NCBI GenBank assembly: GCA_025362495.1
Contig: JANYGI010000013.1
Span: 16,767-80,766, forward strand
DNA: 64,000 nucleotides
Direction of reading: 5' to 3'
Origin: Byssovorax sp.
GTDB lineage: Bacteria; Myxococcota_A; Polyangia; Polyangiales; Polyangiaceae
Shown here one piece after another: positions 1-9,048 of this stretch (the first letter of the stretch is position 1; each line of letters opens with the position of its first letter). The notes under the pieces are model-generated. The model saw only the letters and a program-made list of their open reading frames with translations, searched no databases and was not told the DNA's origin. The position numbers and the translations under genes were made by a program.

Positions 1-6
1 GGGTGC

Positions 7-621
7 TCACTGGGCGCAGGCGGTGTTCTGGCCCCAGAGCCACAGGCCGCCCTTGCAGCGCGCGAGCGCGCCCGACGACGAGCACACGTTGCCGTAGGTG
101 CACTCGGCGCCCTCGCTGCTGCACGCGCTGCCGTCGTTGGGGACGATCGCGGGGCAGCCCGGCGTCAACGGCGGGCCGCTGCATTGCCACATCGGCGGAG
201 GCGGCGAGCACGGGCCGCCGAAGCACGAGCTGCACTGGCAGATCGTTGCAGCTCCAACGACACAGACGTCGCCCTCTTGCCCGCACTCGCCGCTCGGAGG
301 CTCGGTGAACGCGCAGTGATCGGCCGGGGGCGAGAGGCACACGCCCTTCGTCGTGAGCCAGGTGCCGCCGTCGCCGCAGATCCACTCGTGCCGGCACTCG
401 GGGCGCACCTGCTCGCCGTAGGTGCAACGGAAGCCCGTGGGCGCGTTGCAGCTCTCGCCGCTGGGCTCGGCCTCGGGGCAGAGGCTGCTGCTGGTGCCGC
501 CGCCGCTGCCGCTGCTGCTGCCGGTGCCGCCGCTGCCCGTGCCGCCGGTGGTGGTGACGACGCTGCCGCACGCGAGGGGCGACAGCGCCAAAGCGAAGAG
601 CCAGAAAGGTCGAATCTTCAT
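7..621 (-). CDS. Cys-rich lipoprotein, paralogue of the next gene
   Basis: Predicted secreted lipoprotein of unknown function. I chose the internal ATG at 621 because it places a classic signal directly at the N-terminus: a Lys/Arg start, a hydrophobic stretch and a lipobox ending LSPLAC. A Gly/Ser/Thr-rich linker of about 30 residues follows, then a Cys-rich domain with many evenly spaced Cys pairs, suggesting a disulfide-stabilised extracellular module. The downstream neighbour at 679-1314 has the same layout and shares local phrases such as DHCAFTEPP and IVGAATIC, so the two are tandem paralogues. No catalytic motif is visible. Family membership beyond 'myxobacterial lipoprotein' is not recognised. 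Confidence 0.8.
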   Translation of the reverse strand: MKIRPFWLFALALSPLACGSVVTTTGGTGSGGTGSSSGSGGGTSSSLCPEAEPSGESCNAPTGFRCTYGEQVRPECRHEWICGDGGTWLTTKGVCLSPPADHCAFTEPPSGECGQEGDVCVVGAATICQCSSCFGGPCSPPPPMWQCSGPPLTPGCPAIVPNDGSACSSEGAECTYGNVCSSSGALARCKGGLWLWGQNTACAQ

Positions 622-678
622 GGCGCGAGGATAGCTTCGCGGCCTGGAAATGTGCACGCCCGGCGGCGCGCTGCGCGC

Positions 679-1314
679 TCAGCTCCCGCAGGTGATGTCG
701 TTCGTGTCCAGGTTCCACCGCCAGGTGCCGCCGGTGCAGCGCGCGCTCGCACCGAGCTGGATGCAGAAGTTGCCGTAGTTGCAGCGGAGGCCTTCGCTCG
801 TGCAGGCGGTGCCGTCGTTGGGCGCGGTGGTCGGGCAGCCAGCGGTGTCCGGGGGCGCAGCGCATCGCCACGTCGGCGCGGGATCGGACGGGCCACCATT
901 GCTGACGTCGCACCGGCAGATCGTTGCTGCTCCAACGATGCAGATGTCTCCGTACTGCGAGCACACGCCGGGCGGTGGCTCCGTGAAGGCGCAGTGATCC
1001 GCGGGCGGGGTGACGCACGCGGGCTCGGGCGCGGACCATTCGCCGCTGGTGCAAGTTCGAGCGCGCCTGCACTCGGCGCGGACCTCATCGCCCCAGGTGC
1101 AGTGCAAGCCCTCCGCGTCGCACGCGCCGCCCTCGGGCTCCGTCGCCGGGCAGCGGCTCGAGGTGTCACCGCTGGCGCTGGATGTGCCGCTGGCGCTGGA
1201 TGTGCCGCCGACGCCGGGGGCACCGCCGGTGCCAGAAGTGCCGGAGCTACTCTCGCTGGTGCAAGCGATGGGCGACAGTGCCACGGCAAAGAACAAGATG
1301 GATCTGAAGCTCAT
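679..1314 (-). CDS. Cys-rich lipoprotein, tandem paralogue
   Basis: Predicted lipoprotein of 211 residues: a hydrophobic signal ends in the lipobox SPIAC, then a Ser/Gly/Thr linker and a Cys-rich domain matching the gene at 7-621 (shared DHCAFTEPP, DICIVGAATIC, PNDG.AC.SEG). Both genes lie on the minus strand 58 bases apart, consistent with duplication. The linker contains a perfect 18-base tandem repeat (1169-1204) encoding Ser-Ala-Ser-Gly-Thr type units, so linker length probably varies by slippage. Function is unknown; surface display is inferred from the signal only. Confidence 0.8.
   Translation of the reverse strand: MSFRSILFFAVALSPIACTSESSSGTSGTGGAPGVGGTSSASGTSSASGDTSSRCPATEPEGGACDAEGLHCTWGDEVRAECRRARTCTSGEWSAPEPACVTPPADHCAFTEPPPGVCSQYGDICIVGAATICRCDVSNGGPSDPAPTWRCAAPPDTAGCPTTAPNDGTACTSEGLRCNYGNFCIQLGASARCTGGTWRWNLDTNDITCGS
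1169..1204. repeat. 18-bp tandem repeat, two perfect copies
   Basis: Two perfect copies (1169-1186 and 1187-1204) inside the linker-coding part of the lipoprotein gene at 679-1314. The unit length is a multiple of three, so copy change keeps the frame. Confidence 0.85.
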
Positions 1315-1336
1315 TGCGCCAGCTCAGCATCAATTC

Positions 1337-1801
1337 TCAGAGGTGTGCCATTCTTGCCAATTGTGCCACGATTGTCGCCATCACGGCGGCAGCGAGCGCG
1401 AGCCCGGCCGAGGCGATCGCAGCCACGCGCGCCGCCGCGTGGAGATCGCCGACGCGCGCGGGATCGCGGCTGATCCGCGCGGCGACCAGCGTCGACAGCG
1501 CGGCCCACGCGAGCAGGATCGCGCCGAACGCGAGGTGCTCTTTGCGTTCGAAGAGCCAGCCCAGGGCCGGGGATTGGCCGAAGAGGTGCTGCCGGATCCG
1601 CGAGCGGTACGGCGCGTCGAGCAGCGCGCCGAGCGCGCCCGTGAGGGTGATCGCGAGCGCCGCGGCCGCGCTGATCGCGAGCGTCGTGCGGCGCCGTCGC
1701 GCGACGAGCAGGAGCGGCAGCGCGACGATCAGCGCCGCCGTCGCGACCCATGCGACGACCGCGTGGGCGCGCGCGACGAGGTGCACCGCGGCGGGGCTCA
1801 T
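1337..1801 (-). CDS. Four-helix membrane protein
   Basis: A 154-residue protein with about four hydrophobic segments (roughly residues 14-33, 40-60, 88-108 and 123-146), probably an inner-membrane protein. It starts with an ATG whose last bases overlap the stop codon of the upstream gene (ATGA overlap at 1798-1801), so it is translated as the last member of a three-gene unit with 1798-2106 and 2103-3107. No recognisable family motif; the short loop between helices 2 and 3 carries several Arg and His residues. Function unknown. Confidence 0.75.
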   Translation of the reverse strand: MSPAAVHLVARAHAVVAWVATAALIVALPLLLVARRRRTTLAISAAAALAITLTGALGALLDAPYRSRIRQHLFGQSPALGWLFERKEHLAFGAILLAWAALSTLVAARISRDPARVGDLHAAARVAAIASAGLALAAAVMATIVAQLARMAHL

Positions 1802-2106
1802 GGGGCGATCACGGCCTCGAGCACCAGCGCGATCGTCCCCGTCGCGATCAGCGCGCCGAGCCAGATTACCCTTGTTTTGAAGCCCGAGAGTGCGTAGCCG
1901 CCGAACGCGCCGAGGCCGCCCGCGTAGAGCGCCACCTGCGCGCGCCAGAGGAACGCGCTGCGGTCCGACCAGATCAACAGGGCCGGGTTGGGCTCCATGT
2001 AGAACGCGCGCTCGACGCCGCGGAGGACCGCGTAGGCGAAGATCGCCGTGGCCGCGCCGGTCGCCGCGGCGATGAGGATCCGCTCTGTTTTGCGAGGCGC
2101 GCTCAC
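1798..2106 (-). CDS. Small membrane protein of the same operon
   Basis: A 102-residue protein with about three hydrophobic segments. I placed the start at a GTG (2104-2106) that overlaps the stop of the preceding gene as GTGA; the open frame continues upstream but only as an Arg-rich shadow of the neighbour. Its own stop overlaps the next start by four bases, so the three genes 3107 to 1337 form one coupled unit. The first TM segment follows a short basic N-terminus (APRKTER). No family recognised. Confidence 0.7.
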   Translation of the reverse strand: MSAPRKTERILIAAATGAATAIFAYAVLRGVERAFYMEPNPALLIWSDRSAFLWRAQVALYAGGLGAFGGYALSGFKTRVIWLGALIATGTIALVLEAVIAP

Positions 2107-3107
2107 AGGCCGAGGCCTTCGAGGTAGCTCGCGTCGGTGCGCTCGACGGCGAGGAACGCCGCGGCGATCACGCCTGCCGCGCAGAGGACCCCGCGCGCTG
2201 CGCGAGCGCTCGGTCCGCCATCGCCCCAGCCGAGACGCCACGCGCGCGCCACCGTGAAGGCCGCGAGCACGCCGAGGCCGAGCCACACGAACGGCCGCGG
2301 ATCGCCGTCGCCGCGCAGGCGCACGAGCACCGCCGCGGCGCCGCCGAGGTAGAGCGAGAACGCCACTGCGAGCGGCGGTAACACGGCGCGCGGCAGCTCG
2401 CGGATCCCACCGAGGCGCGACGCGGCCTTCGCGAGCGAGGCCACGGCGATCACGGCGAGCACGGCGAGCACGGCGATCGCGGCGGCGCGGAGGTGGCCAC
2501 GGCGCACGAGCGCGCGCACCTCGCGGTACGTGGCCGGCGCGAGATCCGGGTAGCGCTCCACGACCGCGAGCGCCGCGTCGAGATCGCCGAGCTCGCGCTG
2601 GAGCTGGGCCAGCTCGCCGAGGGCCAGGCTGCGCGTGAGGCGATCGCCCGTTTCATCGGCGATCGCAGCGTCGAGGGGGGCCACGGCGCGCCGCGGCTCG
2701 CCGAGGCGATGCCACCATGCGTCGGCGATCACCAGCTCGGCCTCGCCGCGAACGCGCCCCGGGGGAAAGGTCGCCGCGTCGAGCGCGAGCGCTTCGATCA
2801 CGCTGCGATCGCCGCTCCGCGAGGGATCGCGTCGGACGGCCGACAGCCGCGTCAGCGGAGCAAAATCGCCCTCGGCGTGCGCCTCGAGATCGGCCGCGCG
2901 CGCCCGCGCCGTGGGGACGAACCGCGCGCTCGGATCGGCCGCGACGGCGTCGCGATACGCCGCGAGCGCCTCGGCGAAGCGCATCGTTTGGAACGCTCGC
3001 TCGGCGCGATCGAACGCCTGCTGCGCGTCCGCTGCAGGCTCGGCGCGGGACAGCGCCGCGCTGATCAGGATCGCACTGAAGACGAACGCGCTCGCCGCCC
3101 GCCTCAT
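2103..3107 (-). CDS. Secreted/membrane protein with TPR-like N-terminal part
   Basis: A 334-residue protein. The start at 3107 (ATG) is preferred over the longer open frame because it begins with a signal-like segment (MRRAAS then a hydrophobic run ending in SRAEP). After it come helical repeats resembling TPR units (AFDRAERAFQTMRFAEALAAYRDAV), then further helical repeats, and from about residue 215 four hydrophobic segments. This suggests a periplasmic helical domain anchored by a C-terminal membrane region. First gene of the coupled unit with the two small membrane proteins downstream, so they may form one complex. No enzymatic motif seen. Confidence 0.75.
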   Translation of the reverse strand: MRRAASAFVFSAILISAALSRAEPAADAQQAFDRAERAFQTMRFAEALAAYRDAVAADPSARFVPTARARAADLEAHAEGDFAPLTRLSAVRRDPSRSGDRSVIEALALDAATFPPGRVRGEAELVIADAWWHRLGEPRRAVAPLDAAIADETGDRLTRSLALGELAQLQRELGDLDAALAVVERYPDLAPATYREVRALVRRGHLRAAAIAVLAVLAVIAVASLAKAASRLGGIRELPRAVLPPLAVAFSLYLGGAAAVLVRLRGDGDPRPFVWLGLGVLAAFTVARAWRLGWGDGGPSARAARGVLCAAGVIAAAFLAVERTDASYLEGLGL

Positions 3108-3129
3108 CCGAGGCCGCTCCACGCGGATC

Positions 3130-3339
3130 TCAGCCGGTGCGCCGCGGAGGCTTCGACGAGAGGCCGACGAGCTGCATCGACGCGAACGGCGCGGCGTCAC
3201 GGGCGAAGGGGCAGTGACGGCACTTCGAATTGCAGCAGTAGCCACGCTTCTGGTGGTACGCCGCGGTGAAAACGAACCTGGAGCCATCCATGTAGTAGTC
3301 GACGCCTTCGACGAGCGGCGGGGGCTTGGAGTGGCTCAT
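3130..3339 (-). CDS. DUF5522-family small Cys-rich protein
   Basis: A 69-residue protein with the signature of the DUF5522 family: a Tyr/Phe-rich front half, then KRGYCC (Cys35-Cys36) and CRHCPF (Cys40, His42, Cys43). The closely spaced Cys/His residues suggest metal binding, but the family has no established function as far as I know. It lies 22 bases upstream of the three-gene membrane unit on the same strand and could be co-transcribed with it. Full length for the family. Confidence 0.85.
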   Translation of the reverse strand: MSHSKPPPLVEGVDYYMDGSRFVFTAAYHQKRGYCCNSKCRHCPFARDAAPFASMQLVGLSSKPPRRTG

Positions 3340-3415
3340 GATCCTCGCGCGGACAGTGGATCGGTGCGACGAAAGACGCGCCCGCGACGGGCCAGAGAAG
3401 TAGGTTACCAGGCGG

Positions 3416-5299
3416 ATGCGTTTTCATCACGGCCCAATGCGACCTCGCCCACCCGCACTTCACGTTGCCCTGTTCGGCGCGTCGCTTTCGCTCGCCTCGG
3501 GTGGCTGCGACGGCTGCCACGGTAGCAAGCCCTACACGCCTTACACGCTCTCCGACCCCACCGCCGCGCCGCGCGCGTCGACGGCCCCGCTCGCGGTCAG
3601 CGGATCGGCCGCGCCGATCGACGCCGGCGCCGCGCCGGACGCCGAGGCCCCGCCGTCGTTCGCGATCGTGCCCGGCGGCTCGCCGCCCGGTGACGGAAAG
3701 AGCTGGCCGCTCGACGGTGAGGTCGTCGCGCTCGCGCCGATCGGCCGCGCGTTCGCGGCGGGCCTCGTCGTCGACATGGACGGCGACGGGAAGCGCGATC
3801 TGCTCGCGTGGTCGCGCGCGCCCGATGGATTGCGCGGCGAGCTCTGGTTCGCGCCGGGCGGCAACGTCGCGTCGGCCCGCACGCTGGCCGCGATGCCCGA
3901 GGGCCTCGCCGGGCCCGGCTGCAGCGTGGCGACGCAGATCTCGCAGGTCGGTCCGCGGACGATGCTGCTCGACGTCGCGCCCCGCTGCGGCGGCGCGCAC
4001 GATAAGGCCGTCCGCTGGATCGCCGTGCTCCGCCGCGTCGACGCGGGCGCGCCCGAGATCGGCCTCGAGCTGCGCCTCGCCGCGCCCGCGGACGGCGAGA
4101 CGCTCCAGGTCGCCGTCGACACGCGCGATCGCGACGGTGACGGCCGCGGCGATGTGCTCGCGACGATCACGCTCGCGGGCGCGCCGCATCCGCTGCCCAG
4201 CGTCGGCGCGCAAGCGAGCGCCTCGCTCGGGTTCTTCGATCGACCCGCGGGCCTCTCGCGCGATCCCTCCGAGCCCGAGGCCTCGTTCAAGGCCCTCGCG
4301 GCGAGCCTCGTCGCCGACGGCCGCCGCAAGACGACCGCGCCGCGAGTCTCCGGCGCGGCCCTGGCGCTGCGGCGTCTCCACGGGTTCCTCTGCGACGAGG
4401 GCGGCAAGGCGACGATCACCATCAGCGCCGGCGCGCCTCACTGCGGCGACGCGCGGCCGCTCGAAGACGCCGGCATGGCCGAGGTGGAAGCCGCGCTGAA
4501 CCTGGGCGATCCGCTCGCGGCGCTCGGGGCGCTCGCGCGCCTCGAGGCGATGGGCGTTCATCGCAAGGACGTCGACGCGCTGATCGCCAAGAGCATCCCC
4601 ACGCTGACCGCGAAGGCGGTGCACAAGACCACCGCCGCGCCGGCCTTCGACTCGCCGCCCTCGTTCTCGCCGCTGGCCTGGGACAGCTCCGGCGATCTCC
4701 TGGTTCACACCGTTGACAAAGTTGTCCGCGTCGATCATTCGGCCTTCGCAGAGGCCTCGATCGACGCCGCGATGAGCTGGCCGTCGCGCCTGGCGTTCCC
4801 CGTCTCGGGCGCCGCCGCGTCCTCGTGGAAGCTCCTCAGCGTCGAGCGCCGCTGCGACGAGGCCACGCTGATCGCGCACCTCGACTCGGGCGAGATCGCG
4901 TTGCCGATCGCCGTCCCACCGAAGTGCACGCCGTCCGCGCGCGTCACGGCCGAGCTGCTCGGCGCCTCGGATCAGGGCGCGCTCCTCGCCGTCGGCGGCG
5001 ACCTCGCGGCGATCCCGCTCGCCGCGCTGATCAAGCCGGTGTTCGCCGACTCGCTCGCGCCCGCCGCCGGGGCTGGAGTCGAGCTGGGCGCCGCGCGATC
5101 ACCGAACGGGACCACGATTGCCGTGCCGACCGATCGCGGCGTCTTCGTGGCGACCGTGAAGAGCGGCGCGCGCACCGCGAAGGGGAAGCTGTGGTCAGGG
5201 CCGGACCTCTTCGGCGCGTACCTGTGCGTGCCCTCGAACGGCGGCGATCGACTGGCGTGCGTGACCGGGACGACGGCGACGATCTACGAAGCGAAGTGA
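3416..5299 (+). CDS. Lipoprotein with FG-GAP/VCBS-like repeats
   Basis: A 627-residue predicted lipoprotein: hydrophobic signal ending ASGGC (Cys about residue 30), a Pro/Ala-rich linker, then a beta-rich body. Two segments have the calcium-loop style of FG-GAP/VCBS repeats (VDMDGDGKRDLLAW near residue 120 and RDRDGDGRGDVLA near 238), typical of extracellular beta-propellers. An internal ATG at 3437 is an alternative start and would give a shorter signal. The C-terminal half resembles repeated propeller strands too but without clear motifs. No enzymatic residues recognised; probably surface or periplasmic. Confidence 0.8.
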   Translation: MRFHHGPMRPRPPALHVALFGASLSLASGGCDGCHGSKPYTPYTLSDPTAAPRASTAPLAVSGSAAPIDAGAAPDAEAPPSFAIVPGGSPPGDGKSWPLDGEVVALAPIGRAFAAGLVVDMDGDGKRDLLAWSRAPDGLRGELWFAPGGNVASARTLAAMPEGLAGPGCSVATQISQVGPRTMLLDVAPRCGGAHDKAVRWIAVLRRVDAGAPEIGLELRLAAPADGETLQVAVDTRDRDGDGRGDVLATITLAGAPHPLPSVGAQASASLGFFDRPAGLSRDPSEPEASFKALAASLVADGRRKTTAPRVSGAALALRRLHGFLCDEGGKATITISAGAPHCGDARPLEDAGMAEVEAALNLGDPLAALGALARLEAMGVHRKDVDALIAKSIPTLTAKAVHKTTAAPAFDSPPSFSPLAWDSSGDLLVHTVDKVVRVDHSAFAEASIDAAMSWPSRLAFPVSGAAASSWKLLSVERRCDEATLIAHLDSGEIALPIAVPPKCTPSARVTAELLGASDQGALLAVGGDLAAIPLAALIKPVFADSLAPAAGAGVELGAARSPNGTTIAVPTDRGVFVATVKSGARTAKGKLWSGPDLFGAYLCVPSNGGDRLACVTGTTATIYEAK

Positions 5300-5321
5300 G
5301 CGCGGCGATCGTCGCGGCTCG

Positions 5322-6302
5322 CTAGCCGATCACGCGCAGCACCGGGCCCGCCGACACGCGCACCACGTCGGCGCGGAGGATGTCGCCGTCGAGCACGTAG
5401 CGCCCCTCGGCGCCGCCAGGGAAGCGCACGGCGAAGTCGCGCACCAGAGCGTCGAAGTGCTCCGGGCCGCCGATCGACCGGCCCGCGAGCACCAGCGGCG
5501 CGCGCGGGCCGAGCTGCCGCGCCGAGAGCGGGCTCGCGACGAGGTGCACGCGCGAGGGATCTTCGCCGGCGCGGTACGTCACCTCCATGTGCAGCCCGAG
5601 ATCCTTCACGACGGCGGCGCACACCAGCGAAAACGCCTCGGGATCGAGCGCGGTGCCCTCGACCTCGATCGTGCACGGCATCGGATCGAGCACGCTGCGC
5701 GCGTAGGCGCCGCCCCAGAACGACTCGACGAAGATCCTCGCGACGATCCGCGCCGCGCCCGCGAGGCCGCGGCCGCCCTCCGCGTAGTAGCGATCGAAGA
5801 AGCCCGCGACGAGGCCCGTCCCGAAGATGAAGCCGATGCGCTCTTCGCAGCGCTCGCCGCGCTCGGCCCGCACGCGCAACGTCGATCGCGCGATCGGCAC
5901 GCCCGGGCTGGCGATCAAGCGCGCGAGGCGATCGGCCAGATCCCCGCCGCCGACGGCCGATTTTGCGCTCCAGGCGCGCGCCACCGTCGCCACGGTGCCG
6001 CCGGGGAGGAACGCCACCTCCGGCCACGGGGCGTCGCCGAAGGCCCGCGAGAGCGCCGTCACGCCGGCCATGAACGTCCCGTCGCCGCCCGAGAACACGA
6101 CGCGCTCGCTCCCGCGCGCGGCGATGGCGGCCACCGCGGCGTCGAGGTCGGCGAGGCTCGCCGTCGGGTGCACCACGGCCTTCCCGTTCGCGAGCCGCTT
6201 CATCCGCGCGAGCAGATCGGGGCGCGTCCGGTGCAGGCGCGCGGTGGTGTTGACGATGACGTCGATGGGCCCGTTAGAGCCGATCCCTCGGCGAATGTCC
6301 AC
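5322..6302 (-). CDS. Diacylglycerol-kinase-like lipid kinase
   Basis: A 326-residue protein of the DAGK catalytic family (DgkB/YegS-type lipid and sphingosine kinases), which phosphorylate lipid hydroxyls with ATP. Seen: N-terminal IDVIVNTTARLHR nucleotide-fold start, the GGDGT motif (residues 72-76) that binds ATP, and a downstream LPGGTVATVARAW segment matching the family's second Gly-rich region. I set the start at a GTG (6302) because the open frame further upstream overlaps the divergent gene starting at 6372 and loses sequence quality. Membrane phospholipid turnover is the likely role; exact lipid substrate unknown. Confidence 0.85.
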   Translation of the reverse strand: MDIRRGIGSNGPIDVIVNTTARLHRTRPDLLARMKRLANGKAVVHPTASLADLDAAVAAIAARGSERVVFSGGDGTFMAGVTALSRAFGDAPWPEVAFLPGGTVATVARAWSAKSAVGGGDLADRLARLIASPGVPIARSTLRVRAERGERCEERIGFIFGTGLVAGFFDRYYAEGGRGLAGAARIVARIFVESFWGGAYARSVLDPMPCTIEVEGTALDPEAFSLVCAAVVKDLGLHMEVTYRAGEDPSRVHLVASPLSARQLGPRAPLVLAGRSIGGPEHFDALVRDFAVRFPGGAEGRYVLDGDILRADVVRVSAGPVLRVIG

Positions 6303-6371
6303 CGGGGCGAGGCCTCGCGCGCCCGCCGTTCGCCGGTGTCGCTCGAGCGCCGTCCTGCTACGTTGCGCCCG

Positions 6372-7709
6372 ATGCTGCGCGCTCTTCGCTTCGCCGCCGT
6401 GGGGCTCGTCCTGCTTTGCCAGTGCGGCGGGAGCGCCTCGCTCCGCGCGGCCGAGGCGGGGCGCTTCACCGGGCTCTCGGCTGTGGTCGCCGGCGAAGTG
6501 AAGCGCGGCGAGATCGACGACGGGGAGGCCGTCGACCTCGCGCGCGCCATCCTCCGTCGCGATGTCGCGGCCGCCGCGGGCGACGAGGGCGCGTCGCGCA
6601 TCCGCGGGCTCGCGGGCTGCGCGCGATCGCTCGATCGCGCCCTCGAGCACCGCGCAGAAGACGCCGACGCCGCCGCCGCGGCCGCCGCGATGGTGCGCCT
6701 CGAAGCGGGGCTGTCGTCGCGCGAAGACTTCGTCCACTGGACCACCGAAGCGGCGGACGGACCGCACGCCGCGTTTCGCGCGGTCGGCGCCCGCGCGCTC
6801 ACGGGGGCCGACGACGGCGAGCTACGGCGGAAGCTGTTCCTCGACGGCGATCAGGCGGTGCGCCTCGCCGCGCTGCGCGCCGCCGCGCTCGCGGTGTCGC
6901 CCGCCGACGCCGATGGAATCCTCGACGCGTCGCGCTTCGATCCCTTCCCGACGGCGCGCACGCAGGCCGTCCGCGCCGCCGGCGCCATCGGCGGCGAGCG
7001 CGTCGTCCTCGCCCTGAAAGACCTGTGGTCGTCGGCCGATCCGATCCTGCGCGAGGCCATCGCGGACGCCTGGGGGACGCCCGCGTCGATCGACGCCGGA
7101 GGCCGCCGCGAGCTCTCGTGGGCCGCCGATACGCAGGGCGGCGTGCCGGCGATCGCCGCGGCCTACGCGCTCGTGCGCGCCGGCAACCACGCCACGCCGG
7201 CGCCCACGGGCCCGGGCGTCGCCGAGGCGCTCGGGGTGATCGAGCGCGCGATCAAATCCGGCGTGACCCACGAGCGAACCTTCGCGATCACCATCGCGCC
7301 GCTCGCGGCTCCGGCGCTGCAAAACGCGGTGATTGAAGCCTCGAAAGACGTCGACGACGACGTCGCGCTCGCGGCCACCGTGCGCCGCCTCGACACCGCC
7401 GCCGAGCAGGGTGGTGCGTCTCCCGCCGATCGTCCGGCGCTGATCGCCAAGCTCCTCGCCGCCGCGACCTCGGGCGAGAAGATGCGCGGCCTCGTCGCGC
7501 GCAACGCGCTGGCTCGCCTCGGCGCGCGCGACGTGCTCCCGCTGCTCGACAAAGAGGCGACCTCGACCGATGCGCAGGCGCGCAAGGCCGCGGGCACGGC
7601 CTTCGTCGCGCTCGGCGAATTGCCGCGCGCCGTCGTGCTCGCCGCCGACGCCGACGCGCGCGTTCGCGACGGCGTCGCGTGCTCGCTGCTCACCCGCGCC
7701 GCGCGCTGA
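6372..7709 (+). CDS. HEAT-repeat-like lipoprotein
   Basis: A 445-residue protein starting with a hydrophobic signal and Cys-containing lipobox (VLLCQC). The rest is Ala/Leu/Arg-rich helices in repeated pairs, for example AVRLAALRAAALAV, ARTQAVRAAGAIGG and ARKAAGTAFVALGE, the pattern of HEAT/PBS-type armadillo repeats. Such solenoids usually act as protein-binding scaffolds. It is transcribed divergently from the lipid kinase with only 69 bases between starts, so the promoters overlap. No catalytic motif. The start at 6372 was chosen because it creates the signal peptide. Confidence 0.8.
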   Translation: MLRALRFAAVGLVLLCQCGGSASLRAAEAGRFTGLSAVVAGEVKRGEIDDGEAVDLARAILRRDVAAAAGDEGASRIRGLAGCARSLDRALEHRAEDADAAAAAAAMVRLEAGLSSREDFVHWTTEAADGPHAAFRAVGARALTGADDGELRRKLFLDGDQAVRLAALRAAALAVSPADADGILDASRFDPFPTARTQAVRAAGAIGGERVVLALKDLWSSADPILREAIADAWGTPASIDAGGRRELSWAADTQGGVPAIAAAYALVRAGNHATPAPTGPGVAEALGVIERAIKSGVTHERTFAITIAPLAAPALQNAVIEASKDVDDDVALAATVRRLDTAAEQGGASPADRPALIAKLLAAATSGEKMRGLVARNALARLGARDVLPLLDKEATSTDAQARKAAGTAFVALGELPRAVVLAADADARVRDGVACSLLTRAAR

Positions 7710-7882
7710 TCAAGCCTCCGCGGCCGTTAACATTCACACACGCCGCGTTAAGAGCGCGACCACAGGGGGCTCTAGCTTCACCCTCGACCGGCCGCTCGAA
7801 ACGTCGAGACGACGCCTGTCGACGGCAGATTACCCGGAGCTCGACGCGCGATGCGCGAGGGCCAATCGAGGAGAAATTTCCC

Positions 7883-8848
7883 ATGATGTCCTTTCGTCGC
7901 CTTGGTTTTTTGACTGCGATCCCGCTCGTCGGCGCGCTGCTCGGAGTGACCGGTTGCGGCGGAGACACCGCGTCGGGCAAGGCCACCGATCCGACCGACG
8001 GGGCCGCGCAGGGGCTCGCTCAGGACAAGACCGTGGCCGCCGCCGACACCCGCGCTGAGCGCCCCGAGGGGCCTCGCGGCCATGGCCCCGGCGGGCCGGA
8101 GCGTCTGCTGATGGCCGCGCTCCACGAGCTCGATCTCACCGACGCGCAGAAGAAGACCATCCAGACTGCGATGGACAAGCTGGCGCCGCCCGCGCGCGGC
8201 GAGCGCGGCCCGCGTGACGGCGCGGCGTTCACGACGCTCTCGGCCGGCGTGCGCGCCGGGAAGATCGACACCCAGGCGGTGCTCGCGGGCATCGGCGCCC
8301 CGGAGCGCGGCTTCGCGGCGCGCGCGGTCGAGATCGCCACGGCGCTCGACACGCTGCACGCGACGCTCACGAAGGAGCAGCGCCGCGCCCTCGTCGACGG
8401 CATGGCGAAGCGGATGGCCGAGCACGGCCCGCCCGATCTGGAGCGCGATCACGATCACGATCGCGGCGGCCCCGACGGCGGCCCGCTCGGCCACATGCTG
8501 AGCGCTCTCTCGCTCACGGCGGCGCAGCAGACCTCGATCGACAGCGCGCTCGCGGCGCAGCGCCCGGCCGCCGTCGATCACGACGCGATGAAGAAGCAAT
8601 TCGAAGCGCGCGGCGCCCTGATGCGCGCGCGGATGGAGAGCTTCGCGGCCGACACGTTCGACGCCAAGGCGTTCGTCGCGCCGCCCGCCGACGCCCCGCA
8701 ACGCGCGATGATGCACCCCCTCGCGCGGATGGTGAACGAGCTCGCCGTCGTCGTCCCGCTGCTCGAGCCGGCGCAGCGCGAGACGCTCGCGGCGATGCTC
8801 GAGAAGGGCCCGCCCGGCGGACGCGAGCACGGTCCCGGCCCCCGTTGA
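7883..8848 (+). CDS. Spy/CpxP-like (LTxxQ) lipoprotein
   Basis: A 321-residue lipoprotein (lipobox VTGCG). It contains two copies of a helical unit opening with the LTxxQ-type motif of periplasmic Spy/CpxP stress chaperones: LDLTDAQKKTI (about residue 85) and LSLTAAQQTSI (about 212). Between them is a His/Asp-rich loop (RDHDHDRGG) that could bind metal. A good ribosome site (GAGGAG) lies upstream of the ATG. The next genes are a two-component regulator and kinase; in Cpx-like systems such a protein is regulon member or sensor feedback factor, so a functional link is plausible, though that pair is now broken here. Confidence 0.8.
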   Translation: MMSFRRLGFLTAIPLVGALLGVTGCGGDTASGKATDPTDGAAQGLAQDKTVAAADTRAERPEGPRGHGPGGPERLLMAALHELDLTDAQKKTIQTAMDKLAPPARGERGPRDGAAFTTLSAGVRAGKIDTQAVLAGIGAPERGFAARAVEIATALDTLHATLTKEQRRALVDGMAKRMAEHGPPDLERDHDHDRGGPDGGPLGHMLSALSLTAAQQTSIDSALAAQRPAAVDHDAMKKQFEARGALMRARMESFAADTFDAKAFVAPPADAPQRAMMHPLARMVNELAVVVPLLEPAQRETLAAMLEKGPPGGREHGPGPR

Positions 8849-9048
8849 TCTCCCTCGCGCGGCAGGGCCCCCGTCCTCCCCACGCCGCGCCTCGCCGCGC
8901 CCTTTTCCTCTGTCATCGTCGCGCCCGCGATCGCGTCGCGGCGCCCCTCACGCGGCAGCGTGGCTCCTCACGTGATCCACGCGGCGACGATGTTGACGAT
9001 CCCGGGCGCGGCGCCTCGCGCCGCTTCGCGGTGCTAGGCTCGGCCCCC

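Noticed and set aside
488..560. GCTGCTGC/GCCGCC-rich stretch that looks like a microsatellite or CRISPR-like repeat
   Set aside because: It encodes the Gly/Ser linker of a lipoprotein; no repeat-spacer structure.
5298..5320. Inverted repeat between convergent genes, possible bidirectional terminator
   Set aside because: Stem has a wobble and a bulge and no T-run; such GC hairpins are common here by chance.
7715..7755. Two GTTAA half-sites ahead of the Spy-like lipoprotein
   Set aside because: Suggestive of an OmpR-type box, but only two five-base matches; not enough to call an operator.
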